DNA from: Trematomus loennbergii
Taxonomy: Eukaryota; Chordata; Actinopteri; Perciformes; Nototheniidae
Reading direction: 5' to 3'
Assembly (NCBI GenBank): GCA_012861695.1
Contig: JAAOOA010000260.1
Location: forward strand, 28,501-92,500
Length of the DNA: 64,000 nt
The notes below the pieces were generated by a model. That model saw only the letters and a program-made list of their open reading frames with translations, had not been told where the DNA came from and searched no databases. Shown one piece after another: positions 63,058-64,000 of the stretch; position 1 is the stretch's first letter; each line of letters starts with the position of its first letter. A program made the translations under genes and the position numbers.

Positions 63058-63169
63058 TGTGTGTACCTTGACAGGCTCCAGTGTAGCAGAGAAAGCGTCC
63101 TGCAGAGCGCAGCAGGCTAACCTCCACATCTCCTCTGTGAACACCGGACCCACCGTGACCAGAATATAC
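51319..63169 (-). CDS. arfgef3: arfgef3 (BIG3), C-terminal exons, partial
   Basis: ARFGEF3 is a large Sec7-family-related protein (about 2,170 residues in human), also called BIG3. It is known to bind prohibitin 2 and to act in secretory granules and hormone signalling. Nine exons covering roughly the last 600 residues were placed: 63067-63169, 56889-57020, 56499-56629, 55140-55357, 54450-54621, 53620-53721, 52679-53066, 51973-52395 and 51319-51510. Hallmarks are TVGPVFTEEMWRLACCALQD, RAMAQQVFMLDTQCSPKTPN, GAANLYRQSAMSF, SSEDEDIFEETAQ, LRQEKRPRSGSTISSH and the C-terminus VGRLYDIIV. The Sec7 and DUF regions lie outside the window. All splice sites are GT-AG and phases agree, but exons 4, 7 and 8 of this set contain small frame-breaking indels, mostly in homopolymers. 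I infer a functional gene with sequence errors. Confidence 0.93.
51973..52395 (-). CDS. arfgef3: arfgef3 exon with three frameshifts
   Basis: It reads GRRKEWWESAG, then (shifted) YTIATDKTISKLMIEYKRRK, then (shifted) LMRPQHLVDQQ, then (shifted) LRHSVSAGPEVLRQEKRPRS and SITLRDSEAQIQ. The shifts fall at an AAAA run (near 52282) and at C9 (52157-52165) and C10 (52095-52104) runs on the + strand. The acceptor ggcag and donor gtgcag are intact and phases fit both neighbours. Confidence 0.88.
52679..53066 (-). CDS. arfgef3: arfgef3 exon with frameshift
   Basis: It starts VSPPRGRDKRHPWRAP, like human, then the frame must shift near 53010-53035 (a CCC stretch) to read RPSLSVQPLSSADWAWLVKR and LYKLILDLCSSYIQMHRDLE, ending SPSPGY plus two bases. 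Using an acceptor five bases further in would also restore frame but would lose the conserved VSPPRG start. Confidence 0.88.
53620..53721 (-). CDS. arfgef3: arfgef3 exon (acidic)
   Basis: This 102-base, phase-0 exon reads VKRLLFEEEEGSSDSSHPGS and ends SSEDEDIFEETAQ, an acidic serine-rich stretch also found in human. The donor gtaacac runs straight into a (CA)n tract (53552-53610). Confidence 0.92.
54178..54449. repeat. 39-bp tandem repeat carrying 5' splice sites
   Basis: About seven copies of a 39-base unit (gtgattgtgtacctttgatc, then taaacgtagggttttgggt). On the coding strand each unit reads aaag|gtacac, giving donor-like sites after 54411, 54372, 54333, 54294, 54255 and 54216. The last copy is mutated (aagatacac). 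The unit has no stop in the exon's frame and would add 13 residues, VHNHTQNPTFRSK, per copy. Confidence 0.9.
54450..54621 (-). CDS. arfgef3: arfgef3 exon followed by reiterated donors
   Basis: This 172-base exon reads TARDFDTRPGLKYLLMKVSG and ends NMTAQQ at the donor gtacac. The donor is the first of seven: the adjoining 39-bp tandem repeat copies it six more times, with the frame open throughout. Confidence 0.92.
55140..55357 (-). CDS. arfgef3: arfgef3 exon with 1-nt frameshift
   Basis: The exon is 218 bases; 219 are required by the phases. It reads IPFRTIVVSLLSHQVLLQNL and HDILMEEFVKQPEGSE in one frame, then SRASAGFLRYISMTNLSIIL in a second. The break lies near 55225-55250, where one base appears to be missing in a G/A-rich stretch. 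The donor is gttaga. Confidence 0.88.
55411..55895. mobile_element. 485-bp MITE with TTAA duplication, copy 1
   Basis: The ends are agtggacctatcatgc and, inverted, gcatgataggtcccct. TTAA flanks both sides (55407-55410 and 55896-55899), as in piggyBac/Kolobok-type elements. It lies in the intron between the candidate microexon and the exon at 55357, in the opposite orientation to the copy at 59844. Confidence 0.87.
56328..56336 (-). CDS. arfgef3: Candidate 9-nt microexon of arfgef3
   Basis: Nine bases, gaaaattgg, lie between a strong acceptor (cactaac branch-point-like site, ttgtttttctgctgctgggtttcag spread over 25 bases) and a strong donor (gtaagg). Both neighbouring exons join in phase 2, so inclusion adds three residues in frame (RKIGI instead of RI). 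The TGCTGC just before the acceptor resembles the UGC signal of SRRM4-dependent neuronal microexons. There is no direct evidence of use. Confidence 0.45.
56499..56629 (-). CDS. arfgef3: arfgef3 exon
   Basis: This 131-base exon reads VFMLDTQCSPKTPNNKEGFE and ends NGHAQK plus two bases, in phase 2, before the donor gttatt. The next constitutive exon at 55357 joins it to give HAQKRIPFRTIVV, aligned residue for residue with the human protein as I recall it. Confidence 0.92.
56889..57020 (-). CDS. arfgef3: arfgef3 exon
   Basis: This 132-base, phase-0 exon reads NLLACFHSGSDSFSGDACEV and ends AEYWRIRAMAQQ. The acceptor is tttcctag and the donor gtcaga. The intron upstream is 6 kb and full of repeats. 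Confidence 0.92.
57087..57720. repeat. Dispersed fish repeats in arfgef3 intron
   Basis: 57087-57160 carries aggcaaggcaagtttattta and aaggcaattcaaagtgcttt, a common fish repeat. A MITE-like start, ttaaaggtcccatgtcatgc, follows at 57159. No gene. Confidence 0.55.
57716..58326 (-). mobile_element. Retrotransposon ORF fragment (SGNH-esterase-like)
   Basis: The minus strand reads VHFIDHFNFFWDRRHLFKAD and GVCLNKSGDKLFISNI, matching the FW.R..LF..DG.HLN..G...L pattern of the SGNH/GDSL esterase domain found in ORF1 of many fish LINE-type elements. Further along, HMKEIQRVGTKSFLEINDR is repeated as a 54-base tandem unit (from 57752 and 57806). The frame changes near 57900. It is a fossil in an arfgef3 intron, not an exon. 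Confidence 0.6.
58330..59843. other. arfgef3 intron, no exon seen
   Basis: 58790-59590 has the look of a degenerate DNA-transposon copy (gattctgattggtcaattca at the left, then a run of short frames), but termini were not identified. No exon is expected here because the flanking arfgef3 exons are contiguous in the protein. Confidence 0.45.
59844..60331. mobile_element. 488-bp MITE with TTAA duplication, copy 2
   Basis: The ends are aggggacctatcatgc and, inverted, gcatgataggtccact, with TTAA on both sides (59840-59843 and 60332-60335). It is the same family as 55411-55895 but inverted relative to it. The two copies are near-complementary in an arfgef3 pre-mRNA. Confidence 0.87.
60336..61890. 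other. arfgef3 intron, nothing recognised
   Basis: AT-rich intron sequence with a C10/T11 tract near 61022-61042 and the degenerate ttctgactttttttcagaat repeat at 61340-61510. No coding segment. Confidence 0.55.
61892..62175. repeat. 57-bp minisatellite, second array (5 copies)
   Basis: Five copies of the same 57-base unit as at 48283-49238, in the same orientation, starting part-way in the unit (taaagagtcct) and ending at gtctctac. Confidence 0.95.
62270..62410. repeat. Dispersed repeat shared with 53757-53890
   Basis: gctctgattggttagctggc, then atgtcccgccccttagccta and tcacgtacaatgtgttg, nearly identical to the sequence at 53757-53860 and related to inverted sequence at 38760-38850. Confidence 0.8.
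62536..62924. repeat. (AC)n microsatellites
   Basis: A short (AC)n at 62536-62575 and a long, interrupted one at 62682-62924. These generate the long histidine/threonine and cysteine/valine frames that cross this region. Confidence 0.96.
62990..63064. repeat. (GT)n beside an arfgef3 donor
   Basis: About 75 bases of (GT)n ending at the donor of the arfgef3 exon 63067-63169; in the transcript it is a (CA)n directly after gtacac. Confidence 0.96.
63067..63169 (-). CDS. arfgef3: arfgef3 exon (first in window)
   Basis: This 103-base exon reads YILVTVGPVFTEEMWRLACC and ends ATLEPVK before the donor gtacac. The acceptor is ctctctgcag. A (CA)n tract starts just inside the donor, and a 37-bp minisatellite starts 30 bases upstream of the acceptor. 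Confidence 0.93.
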
Positions 63170-63198
63170 CTGCAGAGAGACCAGAGGGGGTTGAAACA

Positions 63199-64000
63199 AG
63201 TTGATGTAGAAGAGACATGAAGAAGAGGGGACACATGTTGATGTAGAGGAGACATGAAGAAGAGGGGACACATGTTGATGTAGAAGAGACATGAAGAAGA
63301 GGGGACACATGTTGATGTAGAAGAGACATGAAGAAGAGGGGACACATGTTGATGTAGAGGAGACATGAAGAAGAGGGGACACATGTTGATGTAGAAGAGA
63401 CATGAAGAAGAGGGGACACATGTTGATGTAGAAGAGACATGAAGAAGAGGGGACACATGTTGATGTAGAAGAGACATGAAGAAGAGGGGACACATGTTGA
63501 TGTAGAAGAGACATGAAGAAGAGGGGACACATGTTGATGTAGAAGAGACATGAAGAAGAGGGGACACATGTTGATGTAGAAGAGACATGAAGAAGAGGGA
63601 CACATGTTGATGTAGAAGAGACATGGAGAAGAGGGGACACATGTTGATGTAGAAGAGACGTGAAGAAGAGGGGACACATGTTGATGTAGAAGAGACATGA
63701 AGAAGAGGGGACACATGTTGATGTAGAAGAGACATGAAGAGAGCGGACACATGTTGATGTAGAAGAGACATGAGGAAGAGGGGACACATGTTGATGTAGA
63801 AGAGACGTGAAGAAGAGGGGACACATGTTGATGTAGAAGACATGAAGAAGAGGGGACACATGTTGATGTAGAAGAGACATGAAGAAGAGGGGACACATGT
63901 TGATGTAGAGGAGACATGAAGAAGAGGGGACACATGTTGATGTAGAAGAGACATGAAGAAGAGGGGACACATGTTGATGTAGAAGAGACATGAAGAAGAG
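63199..64000. repeat. 37-bp minisatellite, ~21 copies, continues past the window
   Basis: The unit gaagaggggacacatgttga, then tgtagaagagacatgaa recurs every 37 bases to the last base of the window. Three units equal 111 bases, so all three minus-strand frames stay open for long stretches. The 455-, 435- and 272-residue frames are artefacts. It lies in the arfgef3 intron upstream of the exon at 63169. Confidence 0.95.

Noticed and set aside
62605..63991. Minus-strand open frames of 455, 435 and 272 residues
   Set aside because: They run through a 37-bp minisatellite and (CA)n tracts; the period keeps the frames open. The only real coding part is the 103-base arfgef3 exon at 63067-63169.

Overview
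The window looks like nuclear DNA of a ray-finned (teleost) fish. The evidence is small exons with GT-AG introns, very dense CA/GT microsatellites and minisatellites, fish-type MITEs and LINE fragments, and vertebrate protein families. The species cannot be named from the sequence. No RNA gene, CRISPR array or prokaryotic feature was seen.

Three protein-coding loci are present, all on the minus strand. (1) 16980-28827: an eight-coding-exon gene of the high-affinity choline transporter family (SLC5A7/CHT1-like). All splice sites are intact, but the frame is broken in exons 4 and 7. (2) 41223-43487: a two-exon gene for a 203-residue single-pass membrane protein with a PPPY motif, recognised as smim28-like. 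(3) 51319-63169: the 3' half of arfgef3 (BIG3). Nine exons from a VGPVFTEEMWRL exon to the stop were placed, plus a candidate 9-nt microexon. The 5' part lies beyond position 64000.

Layout. 1-16960 is gene-free: an array of about 1.9-kb units, one of which is split by a 9.7-kb nest of transposons (Harbinger-like termini, then a CAGGGTTC-type element, then a foldback-like inverted repeat, then a small LTR retroelement). 16980-28830 is the choline transporter gene, whose introns carry a 72-bp satellite, two copies of a 37-bp minisatellite element and a hAT-type MITE. 28830-41200 holds a 5'-truncated LINE, several TIR elements (some nested) and a 58-bp minisatellite. 41200-43500 is smim28-like. 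43500-51300 is microsatellite and minisatellite DNA without a gene. 51300-64000 is arfgef3, with repeats in nearly every intron.

Two themes matter most. First, both larger genes carry several small indels, mostly in homopolymers, while every splice site is intact, and the two LTRs of the LTR element differ only by single-base indels. This points to uncorrected assembly errors more than to gene death, though real decay is not excluded. Second, arfgef3 shows unusual splice architecture: a microexon with a UGC motif at its acceptor, and a 39-bp tandem repeat that reiterates an in-frame 5' splice site.
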